Assembly (NCBI RefSeq): GCF_000835495.1
Contig: NW_015622542.1
Coordinates: forward strand, 186,001 to 250,000
DNA length: 64,000 bases
Direction of reading: 5' to 3'
Source: Cladophialophora immunda
Lineage: Eukaryota > Ascomycota > Eurotiomycetes > Chaetothyriales > Herpotrichiellaceae
This document shows, one piece after another, positions 54,570 through 64,000 of this stretch (positions within the stretch are counted from its first letter, which is position 1; the number at the start of each line of letters is the position of its first letter). Below the pieces are notes generated by a model. It had not been told where the DNA came from and did no database searches. It was given only the letters and a program-made list of their open reading frames with translations. The position numbers and the translations under genes were made by a program.

Positions 54570-55906
54570 GACCCTTTTCAGCGTTGGGATGCACCGAGAA
54601 AGATGGTAACGCAGTCTGGTTACCTGGTATTTGGAAACTCAAAAGGAGAGAGGAAGTGCAGAGGCACGTGTCAATGACAGTGATGACGGTGGCGGAAAAC
54701 GGACATATCACGGCGGCTGAAACGCGCACGGGCGGAATAAGATGGGAATCGATATGGAGGAACAGCACTCCGTACACGTCGCCTCTACATGTATCCGACG
54801 ATAGATGGCATGATAGATGGACTGGAGGAATTGCGAAAGGCTGCTCGGGCGTGTTGTAGGCAGTGGGTAGATTGTGCTCGTATCACCTGTGCAGACCTGG
54901 TAAATACGAGGTACATAGGATGACGCCGATGAGCAGTAGTTGATTCCCTTCCTCCGGGATTGCCCTTCACTAACAGCTCTCCTGAAGCAGGAGAGCACGT
55001 GCTTTCCAGACTGAGGGCTGTCTCGGAACAAGCACGGAGACTGGAGCCTGTGGCTGTCCTGGGCGCTCAGGAGGACAATCCGGGCCATGGGGGGAAGGAA
55101 GGGGTTTGTGCTAGTAGTACCTACAAAAGGGAATAGTCTCTTGCTGCCCTCTGACACCAGCAAGTATCTAGGTGGTTAGTGACGTGCAGCGCCTGCAACC
55201 GTGCACCAGAAATAGACCGAGAAATGAAACCCCCAGTTAAGCAGGAGGACGCCACAGGGAGCTCATAGCGGCATCTTCCCAGGTGAGACCTGCCCAAACA
55301 ACATCTCCAACAAGGAAGAAAAAAACGTCTTCATCCGAGGAATCGCTCCTTCCCATTGGCCCCTAGAGCGTCCCTTCGTCGGGTTTCGACTCCTGCTGCA
55401 GCGGCAGTGCCTGCGCTTTGCGCTTCTCACCAACTCCATCATCCTTTCTCAACGTTCGCTTCAGGTTTTACACGACTATTCCTTGGATTTTGTTTTCTCC
55501 TTCGCTGTTGTAACTCCTATCATCCCCATCCATTTCGCTATTTTCTTCATTCTAGCCATTTCTCTCGTTGATCATCTACACCGACACCATAGCCACACAG
55601 TAGTTCAAACTCCTCACGCAAACCTGAGACACTCTCGCCAAGCAGGTGGCGATCGTTTCCAGCCATTCACTCTTGCCGGTCGCCATTGTCGAGCTTCTAC
55701 ATGTGCCTTGCCACTACATCGTCCTCGTCCTCGTCGCTGGCGGTTGATTGCTAGGAAGAGAGATCTGACCTGAATTGCCCTCTGCATTCCGGACGACTCG
55801 AACCTCCACTTTTTCGAAGCGTGTCCACCACGCGATCGGCCCAGATGTTGGGCTAAACGGAATCATTGCCTAGGAAGAGGAGGGCAGAAAGGCCTATAGC
55901 GCAGAA
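54570..55906. promoter_or_regulatory. Divergent promoter, FYVE-RING / TRP-like protein
   Basis: 1.3 kb between divergent start codons. The 500 bp before the TRP-like gene are CT-rich on the plus strand and probably transcribed leader. No separate gene recognised. Confidence 0.45.
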
Positions 55907-58900
55907 ATGGCGTTGACTGATCGAGACGGACATCGAGGTGTTGACCGTGCATTGACGGTCGAGGAGGAACGGCATCGACGTCGTCTGCACCAGAGATGGA
56001 ATTGTTCAAGCCCGCTCGCCATGGCCATTTTCCTGCTTGTCTTATGCGTGCCCTCTGTACGCGGCGCCTATGTCGACTTTCGCAATTGTCTGGATAGCAA
56101 TATTGTCAATTCGAATCCGCGCATCCTACAGTTTGACCCCTTCAACGTGTCCGCCGTATTCAACAGCTCTTCAACCTCCGATCGACATCATCTCAATATC
56201 ACCGTTTATGGGAATGTTACTGGAAAGGCAACTGAACAGCCTTATCCTCCTCCTGACGACCCGTCATGGGAGAATCCAAACGATACTTTTGGCAAGATCC
56301 CCGATTTGAGCGAGTCAAACAACAAGTACACTACCCTCTTTACCCGTGTCAATTTCCTAGGGTATACTCCATGGAATGCGGATCCTTCGCGATTCTGTGA
56401 GTCGGTGATCCATGGAGAATGCCCCTTGGCTCCCGCCTTCTACGTCAACGAAAGCGATCTGGACCATTTGCCTGCCTTTTCTGTCGCACACGATCTGCTC
56501 TCCAGTTACGCCTTTGCCTCATTTCAAGCCACATTGAGAGTTCAGTCGGGCGATGCGAGCGGGCAATTCTACAGCTGTGTCACCGCCACAATTACTCCCG
56601 ACCTAGGAGGATCTCTCAAGGCTATACTCAGATATGTGCCGCTCGTGGTACTGATCGTGGTCGCCGTCGCTACCATCGCCGCCGCCATCCTGAGTCCTTG
56701 GGGCTCCGTGGACCTGTTTCATTGGAGCAGCAATTTTGGTCGTGATGAGGACTTGCTGCGCCTCGTCACCCCGGGATTTGGAGACTGTTTGCAATATATC
56801 CAATTTGTCGTCCTGACCGGCAGTTTGTCCTTGAATTATCCTGGCTTCTATCAGCCGGCAGTAAGCCGCGTCGCCTGGTCTTCCCTCATGTTCAATGAGA
56901 GTTTCGTGACTGGCGGAAACGGGACCCAGAGCGTGGTCGACGGTATCTATGAATATCGCCAGAATACCAAATATGGTCTCGATCGAATGAGCCAACTAGT
57001 CGGCATGACCTCGGACAAAGACATTTGGGCCGACATGATTGTTTGGCTAGTGGTCATTGTCGCTGCCGTCTCAATCTTGACCCAAGTAGGATTTGCGGTC
57101 CGCTGGATTTACCGAAAAATCAAGAAGGAGCCGCCAGAGGATCTCCGTTCGAAAAACGGCCCGTTCACCGCCGGAAATGTCGTGCGACTGGTTCTGAACT
57201 TCTTCCTCCTGCCTTTGGCATCGTTGTCATTCTATCAGCTGGTCATTGCAGGAAAGGGTCCCGCGTACTCCGTTGCACTTGCAGCAGTGGCGCTGGTTTT
57301 GGTCGTCGCATTTTTGACCTGGGTGCTGTTATTGTTCATTCGGACGAGACCACGCTCGTTCCTCTTCGACGACTTTCTGATGGTCCTTGCCTACGGACCT
57401 CTATATAACACCTATTGCGACGATGCCGCCATTTTTGCATTGATTCCTCTTCTTGTCAACCTTGTACGGGGCATTGCAATTGGCGCAGTCCAGCCATCCG
57501 GCATCGCACAGATTGTGCTTCTGGCAATCTGCGAGATTGTTATGATTCTTACAATTAATGCTTTCCGGCCGTTTCCGTCCGCCACATCCATGAACATCTA
57601 TCACACTTGCTTCTCAGTCATCCGACTTATCACCATCCTTCTCTCTATAGCTTTTGTGCCTGCACTGAGTGTTGAAGATTCGTCCAGAGGCTGGATCGGA
57701 TATGCGATCCTCATAATCCATGCTTGCACCATGGTTTTCGGGTTCTTCTTGAATGCTGTCCAGACTTTGGTCGAAGTCATTGCTCGGCTTGCTGGCGCAG
57801 GCGGACGGGACGAAGCAACAGGGGGTGCCACTAGAGGTGGATTGAACAAGGTGTTTGGAATGCGACAACTATCTCGACGGATGCCGCGGCGGGCTACTCA
57901 AGACCCGCGCCATAGCATGTCATCGAACGCGGCCATGTTGAACGCCATCGAAAACGACCAACAGAAGCTACAGATGGCCAAGACCAGGTCGCGCAGTGTC
58001 TCGGCTGCATCAGGCGTTTTGTTGGAAAGCGGCGTGAACTCCAACCGGATCAGTCAGAACCTCGATGGCCGCGTAGTTGGTCAAACCACGCCTGATAGAT
58101 CCAGCAGGGGATCAAGGCGACTCACAGTCCGGCTTAGTGGCGCAGGATCCCTGGGGGGAATCGTGGGTATCCAGAAGCAGGTGGAACAAAAAGACCCCTA
58201 CTATCGACCGCCGCGCAGAAATACAATGGATGCACTTGCCGGAGTGGACAGTCGTCCAGATCTAGCTCAAGTGCCATCGAAAGGTGCTATGGCAAATGAA
58301 GGAGCCATCGAAGACGACGCTGGCGAAGGACCCTCCACTCCTATGCCCTTGGAGAATGACGACTTTGAAGACATTACCAACGATTTGACGAGGACAAAGA
58401 CTGACTATGCTGTGAGAGAAGTTGACTTCTATTACGGTGTCCGTGGTGCTGCTCTCTCCAGCGGAACGAGGAAGCTCAAGACTGGACCTGCCGATCCAAC
58501 AGGACCCGTCTCCACTGCTACTGGATGGTTCAAAAATCTTCTGGGTGGTAAGACAAAAGAAAAGAACAAGGGATTCGAGGTGGTCAGGAGTGCACGCGCT
58601 CCTCCTCCAGGATTATTTCCACCACACACTCCTGTCCGAGAAAGCCAGATCGCTGAGCCTTACCACGACGACGTCCAAAGCATAGAAGAGAGCCAGACAG
58701 ATCGAAACAGTGCAGGGGTCTCGTCTCCTGCGCCACAGCCCAAGGTCCAAAGACAGAGCCATCATCAAAGTGTCTATGACGACGTCTCTGTTGCAGACTC
58801 GGACGACGATGAGGAGGCCGAGAGTCCCGTTCCAGCAAGACCGCCGTCGTTGCCCCTCATCGAATCTGTGGGTGGCATTGAACTGCCCAGTCGCATTGGG

Positions 58901-59419
58901 TCTGAGGCTTCAAGGAAGTCCCGCGGCAAACCCCCACGGACACATGAGACAGACATTCCCGCGGTTCCCGCCATTCGTCGTAAAAGTTCGCGAAGACAAT
59001 CAGGTGGCGACCCGGGCGACAGAGGGCTGGCTGAATCTGCATTATCTGCCTCGCGTCCAGCTAACCTTACATCCCGAAAGGCGCCGACTCAGCCGCTAGG
59101 CACTAGCCGCATTCCCTTTGCGAACACGCAGCCGTCGACTGCCCGCAACAAGAGGTACTCGACCGGGGCTGAATCGACGACGTCGAGCGTGATCCGTGAC
59201 GGAGACGAAAACATCCCCGTGCACCCGTCATATACCAGTCAGATGCGGCAGTCGGCCACATCCGCACTTGGGACCCATGGGGCTGATCTCCGCAATGACC
59301 GGCCGTCAAACATGGGATTTGTGCAACAACACAGGGCGAGTGACCATATTCACTATAGTCCGGATTCTCCTGAGTTTGAGGGGAGCACCGCAGAAGTTCA
59401 CGGCCGCCCGGCATATTAA
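55907..59419 (+). CDS. Fungal TRP-like integral membrane protein
   Basis: Single-exon, 1170 aa. Member of the fungal TRP/Flc-type family (ML-like domain followed by a TRP-like membrane region), linked to calcium and FAD transport, the vacuole and the cell wall. The first ATG (55907) gives 38 basic/acidic residues before a hydrophobic signal segment MAIFLLVLCVPSVRGA; an ATG at 56021 starts exactly there and may be the real start. Residues about 54-235 are an extracytoplasmic domain with several N-glycosylation sequons (NVS, NSS, NIT, NVT) and paired Cys. Then come about nine membrane segments (LVVLIVVAVATIAAAILSPW, MIVWLVVIVAAVSILTQVGF, VALAAVALVLVVAFLTWVLLLF and later). The cytosolic tail of about 500 residues is disordered and Ser/Pro-rich. 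Confidence 0.88.
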   Translation: MALTDRDGHRGVDRALTVEEERHRRRLHQRWNCSSPLAMAIFLLVLCVPSVRGAYVDFRNCLDSNIVNSNPRILQFDPFNVSAVFNSSSTSDRHHLNITVYGNVTGKATEQPYPPPDDPSWENPNDTFGKIPDLSESNNKYTTLFTRVNFLGYTPWNADPSRFCESVIHGECPLAPAFYVNESDLDHLPAFSVAHDLLSSYAFASFQATLRVQSGDASGQFYSCVTATITPDLGGSLKAILRYVPLVVLIVVAVATIAAAILSPWGSVDLFHWSSNFGRDEDLLRLVTPGFGDCLQYIQFVVLTGSLSLNYPGFYQPAVSRVAWSSLMFNESFVTGGNGTQSVVDGIYEYRQNTKYGLDRMSQLVGMTSDKDIWADMIVWLVVIVAAVSILTQVGFAVRWIYRKIKKEPPEDLRSKNGPFTAGNVVRLVLNFFLLPLASLSFYQLVIAGKGPAYSVALAAVALVLVVAFLTWVLLLFIRTRPRSFLFDDFLMVLAYGPLYNTYCDDAAIFALIPLLVNLVRGIAIGAVQPSGIAQIVLLAICEIVMILTINAFRPFPSATSMNIYHTCFSVIRLITILLSIAFVPALSVEDSSRGWIGYAILIIHACTMVFGFFLNAVQTLVEVIARLAGAGGRDEATGGATRGGLNKVFGMRQLSRRMPRRATQDPRHSMSSNAAMLNAIENDQQKLQMAKTRSRSVSAASGVLLESGVNSNRISQNLDGRVVGQTTPDRSSRGSRRLTVRLSGAGSLGGIVGIQKQVEQKDPYYRPPRRNTMDALAGVDSRPDLAQVPSKGAMANEGAIEDDAGEGPSTPMPLENDDFEDITNDLTRTKTDYAVREVDFYYGVRGAALSSGTRKLKTGPADPTGPVSTATGWFKNLLGGKTKEKNKGFEVVRSARAPPPGLFPPHTPVRESQIAEPYHDDVQSIEESQTDRNSAGVSSPAPQPKVQRQSHHQSVYDDVSVADSDDDEEAESPVPARPPSLPLIESVGGIELPSRIGSEASRKSRGKPPRTHETDIPAVPAIRRKSSRRQSGGDPGDRGLAESALSASRPANLTSRKAPTQPLGTSRIPFANTQPSTARNKRYSTGAESTTSSVIRDGDENIPVHPSYTSQMRQSATSALGTHGADLRNDRPSNMGFVQQHRASDHIHYSPDSPEFEGSTAEVHGRPAY

Positions 59420-60007
59420 GCTGCTAGTCGCCCATGATCTTGCAGAGAATCACGAAGTTCACGACCTGTTTGCAGAATATATATTGTATGGAGGATCCAA
59501 GGTGATTGAAGACCGTCATCCATTACCGGTATACATTGAGGGAATATGATCATGGCAGTTTTGTTGCATTCATTGCCGGGATGGTGTTCAAGAAGAGCAC
59601 CGACTCAAGGCAAGTCGAAAAGTTTAACGTTGGACTCGAGGGGGAATACACTTTTTGGGCTCCTTTTTTGCCAGTTTGATCAGCGCGGCGTCTGGGTCTT
59701 GTGCAGAAGGGAATAATGGACTAGGCCTATTCTTTGAGGCATATATGTAATTAATAGTGTCCCTAATGTCATCCACACGTAACTGTTTCGCAGCGGCTTT
59801 ATGCGCGAGCGGTGGAAGTTGGAAGCGTTGGGGTTGAGATGCTAGCAATAAGCACGGTGCGCCCAAGACAATAAAACATGGGCAGTGGTTGTCTTTCAAC
59901 CAGCCGTCAATCCCTTGCACAAGTAGTTTGAGTGGCCTTGCACTCTGCACCTTGCATGTCAGATTGTATGCACCCTTCCACTACTGATTCTCTACCAAAG
60001 AATCAAC
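59420..60007. other. 3' flank of TRP-like gene
   Basis: Downstream flank. A 108-codon minus-strand frame (59624-59950) has no recognisable motif. No other signal. Confidence 0.4.
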
Positions 60008-60353
60008 ATGGACGGGCAAGAAAGGGTGCGCCATACCAAGCGCAGCATCTCGATCGACCGAAGGAGTGAAAAGCTCTCCCGTTCGTAAGTTACTCTCCAG
60101 CCATGCGTCTCCAACGCTCTTTGTTCCTGGACTCACAAGATCCGACAGAAAACAGAGCTGTAAAGTTCGTCTTCACCAGCCTTGGAGAGTCAAAAACCTG
60201 CGACAAAACCTTGTAGCTTCCCTCGTTCGAGTAAGAGCTCAGCCTAAACGAACTCAACCCCTGTTTCATTGTCGTTCATGTCCTCCGGCTACCTGCGCAA
60301 AGGAGGGAAGTCGAGGAGGGGTTGGACACATAGCTCAGCGCCACCATGAGTGA
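60008..60353 (+). CDS. Candidate small spliced gene, basic 96-aa protein
   Basis: Tentative. Exon 60008-60084 starts with ATG (MDGQERVRHTKRSISIDRRS) and ends at a perfect GTAAGT donor (60085). The acceptor at 60139 (CACAAG) restores a frame open to the stop ending at 60353. An alternative acceptor at 60148 keeps the same frame. The product is 96 aa (or 93), strongly basic, with CKVRLHQPWRVKNLRQNL and a Cys cluster CRSC-x4-C. No known family recognised. A second GTAAGA donor near 60230 could lead to other exons. Support is only splice-signal quality and the composition of the translated frame. Confidence 0.3.
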
Positions 60354-63300
60354 TGACCACATGATCGTGGAGTTGGCGCACACCAAAGCCAACCTCAACA
60401 TGGCACAGCAACCACAATTGCGTGTCGACCGACCCTGACACGGACAGGTGTGGGCGACACAGAATCCTACTTGTTAGGTCCTGGGCATGGGCCATCGAGC
60501 GGCGAGCAGAACCTTACGAATGTGGGCACTTAGGTATGAGATGACCCGGTAGCTTTCAAGGTCCACGACTTCGTCTGCACCCCTCGAGCTGCGTGGTCCT
60601 TACCCTCGTACTGAGATCAGAGCGAGGGGTTTGACAAATAACGATCGATCGGCAGAAAGCTACTCCTCCTCTCTCGACAAGTGCACGAGCTCCTCAGGCA
60701 ACCTGTTACCCTGACACCCTGGACCTACGGCCTACCTGGGACAAGGTTCGATCGACTCACGAATGACATGCATGTCTTGCGGGCTTTTCATATCACCAAA
60801 ACGGGGGCCTTGCCCCATGCGCAAGCCCAGAAGCCAGAAAGGGACAACTGACTTCTGTATGAGGTGAAGTCTAGGAGTCTTAGATTTTAAGGATCAGATA
60901 TTCCCCGCCGGTTCGAAGCTAGATCTGCCGAACAAAGCACACCCAATCCGCCGACATTCCTGCGATGTGGATGGTCGAAGCAGCCCCAGATTGGTCGGGA
61001 GGAAGGATGCCGCATGGCTGCAACCATCACGATAGTGTGCAGGCTCGGCAGAAGAGGCCGCCACCTTCAACTCAAGAATGCAACGAACACGGGATCCCAA
61101 GCTCGGCCACAGGTCGGTGTGTGGGATCCAAATCCTCCCAAGGGAGTTCCTCTGAGAACAACACGTCCTTCCCAGGCTCGATGATAGGAGACGGTGGCAT
61201 TGTGTCTGCGCATACCGGTACACTCCGAAAAGCCTTGCCGGGCTATCTACACTGACTACGGGCTCTGTTCAGCAATCACCGTGCCTAGATCCTTGTCCAG
61301 GGCATTTCACAATTTCCATGTCGGCCGTATACAAGAGTTTCCAATGTCTTGGCTGGGCGGCCGGGGCAAAGCCTCGTCCTCACTAACCACCGCCACCAAT
61401 GCTTCGTGATTTACGTACATCCACCCAGCGTCTTGGGACGAGCCATTTTGTTATTGGCTTGCTCGATAGTGGCTCAGGGCCGCGGAGCCGGGCCCGCAAG
61501 CCGGTGTCAAAACTGCCAGGGATGGCCCTCGCCTTGAAACTATTGATCAGCGGTGTGGATCGTCCTCGCCTAATACGAGCGAGGTCCTCCAGTTACAGGC
61601 GGGTGGCATGGATGGCATGGATGGCAAGGGTGGCCCGTGCGCTTGTTTGTGTTTTCAGTCCACCCCCAGATGGATGTTGGATCTGTCGACTCTGTCTCCG
61701 GCCAGATGCGCCAGGGCTTTTCTCACAGAGTTGGTCTCAGACTGTACGCCAAAGGAAACACACCAAAACCCACGGGAGAAGTGGCAAACAAGGCCTCCTT
61801 GACTATGCCATACGCGGGGTACTCCGGTCTTGATGGAGCACAGCAAAAAGTTACTTGGTCGTCCTGCCTCACTAGCATCTCCTCTCCTGGACACTCCCCC
61901 AGCTCAGCTGGCCGCAAAGGGGGTTGCGGGTCGCGGCTCGAAAGCAAAATCAAGGATTTGAGACACCTTTTGAGATAGACTCTTCCCTACTGGTACAATG
62001 GCCCAAGCACCAAGCACGGAGTTGCTGGGCATACGGCACGGCTCGGAGGACTTTGGAGACATTGCCACAGCTCGATCGAGCTAAGCTGGCCTGCTGATCG
62101 GTTCATCTTGTCGCTTTCTCCAGGATAGCGAAATCTTCATGGTTAGTATAGCCTATGCAAGCCACACGAGCCGCCGGCAAACGGCAACTTAGGGCCTCCC
62201 TCCCATGTATTTCTCCTCCTCAGCTTTGAAGGGGGCCCTTATGCACAGGAGCGGAGCTGGCCGATGGTGAGTGCAAACTCTCCTTGAACCAATCAGTCGA
62301 CATATTTGAGCTATTCGGCGACCACGGCCATTAGCTACCACCAAAATCCTGGCCCGTCGACTCGAAAGGATCGATCCAGAGTCCACCTCTCCTCTCGCTC
62401 CAGCGAGACAAGATCTGGGTTTCTCATCTCTCGTCTATCGGGGCCCCCAACCGCTGTCTTTGCGTGTCTACTCTAGGCGACCACTGTGGTTCTCATCCAC
62501 CACCACTACATCCCCCAGTCTGGTAAGTGCAGGGGAGCCATTCGCGGCCCGAATCTATGCTCTCATCCTTGTGTTGCCGTCCGAAGGCGTTTGTCAGAGT
62601 TTGTCCACCATGTCCTCGGAATATCTCAACCCTCTTTTGGGGCGGCCCATCTTCGTCATGTCAAATGCTGTTGTTCTGTCCCGCCACCTTGGAGGGTGTG
62701 AAAAAAGACTAGGAGCAATCGTCGCATGGTGCGTGCTCGAGGCTCGGAGAAAAAGGCCGCGAGACTTGTAGGCGAGCAATCCCACGAGATACAGGGATCT
62801 TGCCTTTTTCGCTTCCAAATTCTTCTCATCATGCGCACTACTGTCCTGGCCAGCAGTGTCCGGACCATCTTTCCGAGGGCCTGAGGCCAATCACTGCTCG
62901 CTTTTCTTGTTCGCCGCCCCTGGCGAGCAGCATTGGGCCGGACAGATGCAGGAAATGGACAGACTCTCAGCCTAGCAGCGTTGGCGAAGAGGACGACTGC
63001 CACCCCGTCTCTGGGCCCTCGCTAAGTCTTCCCAACGCAAGCTTTTTTTGCCTTTCGTCAACTCGCATCTCGCTAGGCCTGCACCCCTGAGAGGACTATA
63101 GCTGCATGTGGAATTGATACATGCAGTGGTTTCGATTTGGCATAGTGGACGGCTGCACGCTATTGGGAAATGGCTAACCTAACACACCCTCCAACACGAT
63201 CAAGTCCCATGTCGTCCCTCTCTCGACTCCTCACAAGTGCTTGCTCCCATCCACCCCTGGAGTTACTGCACTTGGAGGCTGCTACTGATTGGTACACAAG

Positions 63301-63777
63301 TCTGGAGCAAACATTCTGGGAACTCCGAACTGTAGTATCCAACCCCGGTTGGCCCTCTCCACCATTCCACCCTCCTTCAGCATTTTGCATTTGCGTTTAT
63401 TGCAAAGATGTTCGAAGTGGGATCTACAGTCCCCTCTCGACGTCCCTGATTTCCATATTATACCTCTGTTCCTGGACCCTGTGATGTTGCCAAAGATCGG
63501 ATTCTCTGATTATCACCTCGACGTTCGGATACCATCTGTTGGCGGTGTTGTCGCCAGTGCCATGATATATCCTTCAAACGTCTCGATATTTAAACATTAA
63601 CACAGGGAAAAGTGCCCACCTCTTGCGGGTCACTGTGATCGGACCCTTTGATATTCAGAGACCACGCAGTGTGCTTGCAAAACCGTGCTGCCTGCCAGAT
63701 ACACCAAAGGCAGCAGCATCATACACTCTCTCACGGCCGCTTGACTGATCAATGAAAAGGCGTTGGTGGCATAAATC
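60354..63777. other. 3.4-kb gene desert
   Basis: No frame above about 145 codons, and none has motifs. It contains a small ATGGCATGG-type tandem (61606-61628). Composition is not AT-biased, so it does not look like strongly mutated transposon DNA. Species-specific spliced genes or non-coding transcripts cannot be excluded. Confidence 0.4.
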
Positions 63778-64000
63778 ATGATGTTGACCGGCATTCCTAA
63801 CACTCCAACTGTGTTTGTACAGGCCCTTGGCCTCCCTCAGCCATCGGTATTCAGCAAACGGCGGGCCAACTCCTGCAAGCCTTGCCGTGACAGCAAGTCC
63901 AGAGTACGATGAAGTCCCTCGAAGTGTGACAGACTTGCCGCTAATCTATGCTGCAGTGCTCTGGAGGCATGCCCTGTACAACGTGTCAAAAGAAGCGTGA
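63778..64000 (+). CDS. Zn2Cys6 regulator, N-terminal fragment cut by window edge
   Basis: Start of a fungal zinc-cluster transcription factor running off the right edge. Exon 1 is 63778-63903 (two adjacent ATGs, MMLTGIPNTP), intron 63904-63956 (53 nt, GTACGA donor, GCTAAT branch, TGCAG acceptor), exon 2 from 63957. The joined frame gives RRANSCKPCRDSKSR-CSGGMPCTTCQKKR. The spacing is C-x2-C-x6-C-x5-C-x2-C, the first five of the six zinc-binding Cys, with a preceding basic KRR. The intron falls directly before the third Cys. No other splice choice restores the motif. The remainder of the protein is outside the window, so its target genes and possible cluster association are unknown. Confidence 0.75.

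Noticed and set aside
60740..60760. GGTTCGATCGAC, resembling a tRNA B box
   Set aside because: It does not match the B-box consensus ending and no cloverleaf arms or A box could be found around it.

Overview
This window is nuclear DNA of a filamentous ascomycete (Pezizomycotina). The evidence is short spliceosomal introns of 46-180 nt (mostly 46-70) with GTAAGT/GTATGT-type donors and CTAAC/CTGAC-like branch sites, CT-rich leaders, Zn2Cys6 regulators, a fungal-type PEX26, a TINA-like coiled-coil protein and a transposon relic whose stop codons look like repeat-induced point mutation. The class cannot be fixed from sequence alone; Eurotiomycetes or Dothideomycetes are both possible.

Left part (about 1-18.1 kb): an accessory region with an alternating array of two uncharacterised gene families. 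Three plus-strand coiled-coil proteins (about 1.0-2.8, 9.4-10.9 and 16.4-18.1 kb) resemble each other. Two minus-strand proteins (7.0-8.4 and 13.8-15.4 kb) share a C-terminal DUF6590-type domain. The families sit head to head as divergent pairs with nearly equal gaps of about 1.0 kb, so the region looks like a segmental tandem duplication of a two-gene unit. It is the best candidate here for an undescribed system.

Middle (20-50 kb): a conventional, gene-dense core block. In order: RING-PHD protein with an SRI-like tail (-), ribosomal protein eL43 (-), saccharopine-dehydrogenase-like reductase (+), PEX26 (-), PARN/CAF1-family deadenylase (-), SRP72 (+), DUF1349 ConA-like protein (+), TPR/F-box/LRR protein like Dia2/Pof3 (-), ADIP/TINA-like coiled-coil protein (+), Adh6-type zinc alcohol dehydrogenase (-), Nup85-like nucleoporin (+) and a Zn2Cys6 transcription factor (-). 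Splice junctions were resolved base by base where stated, and the joined exons keep the frame.

Right part (50-64 kb): a decayed Tc1/mariner-type transposase with several stops (51.6-51.8 kb, minus), a FYVE-RING protein like Pib1 (-), a large fungal TRP-like membrane protein (+), then about 4.3 kb with no clear large gene except one candidate small spliced gene near 60.0 kb. At the right edge begins a Zn2Cys6 regulator whose zinc cluster is split by an intron.

The core genes are ordinary housekeeping functions (translation, protein targeting, RNA decay, peroxisome, nuclear pore, ubiquitin, membrane traffic) with no sign of joint regulation beyond shared divergent promoters. All functional names rest on motif recognition from translated sequence; no database search was run.
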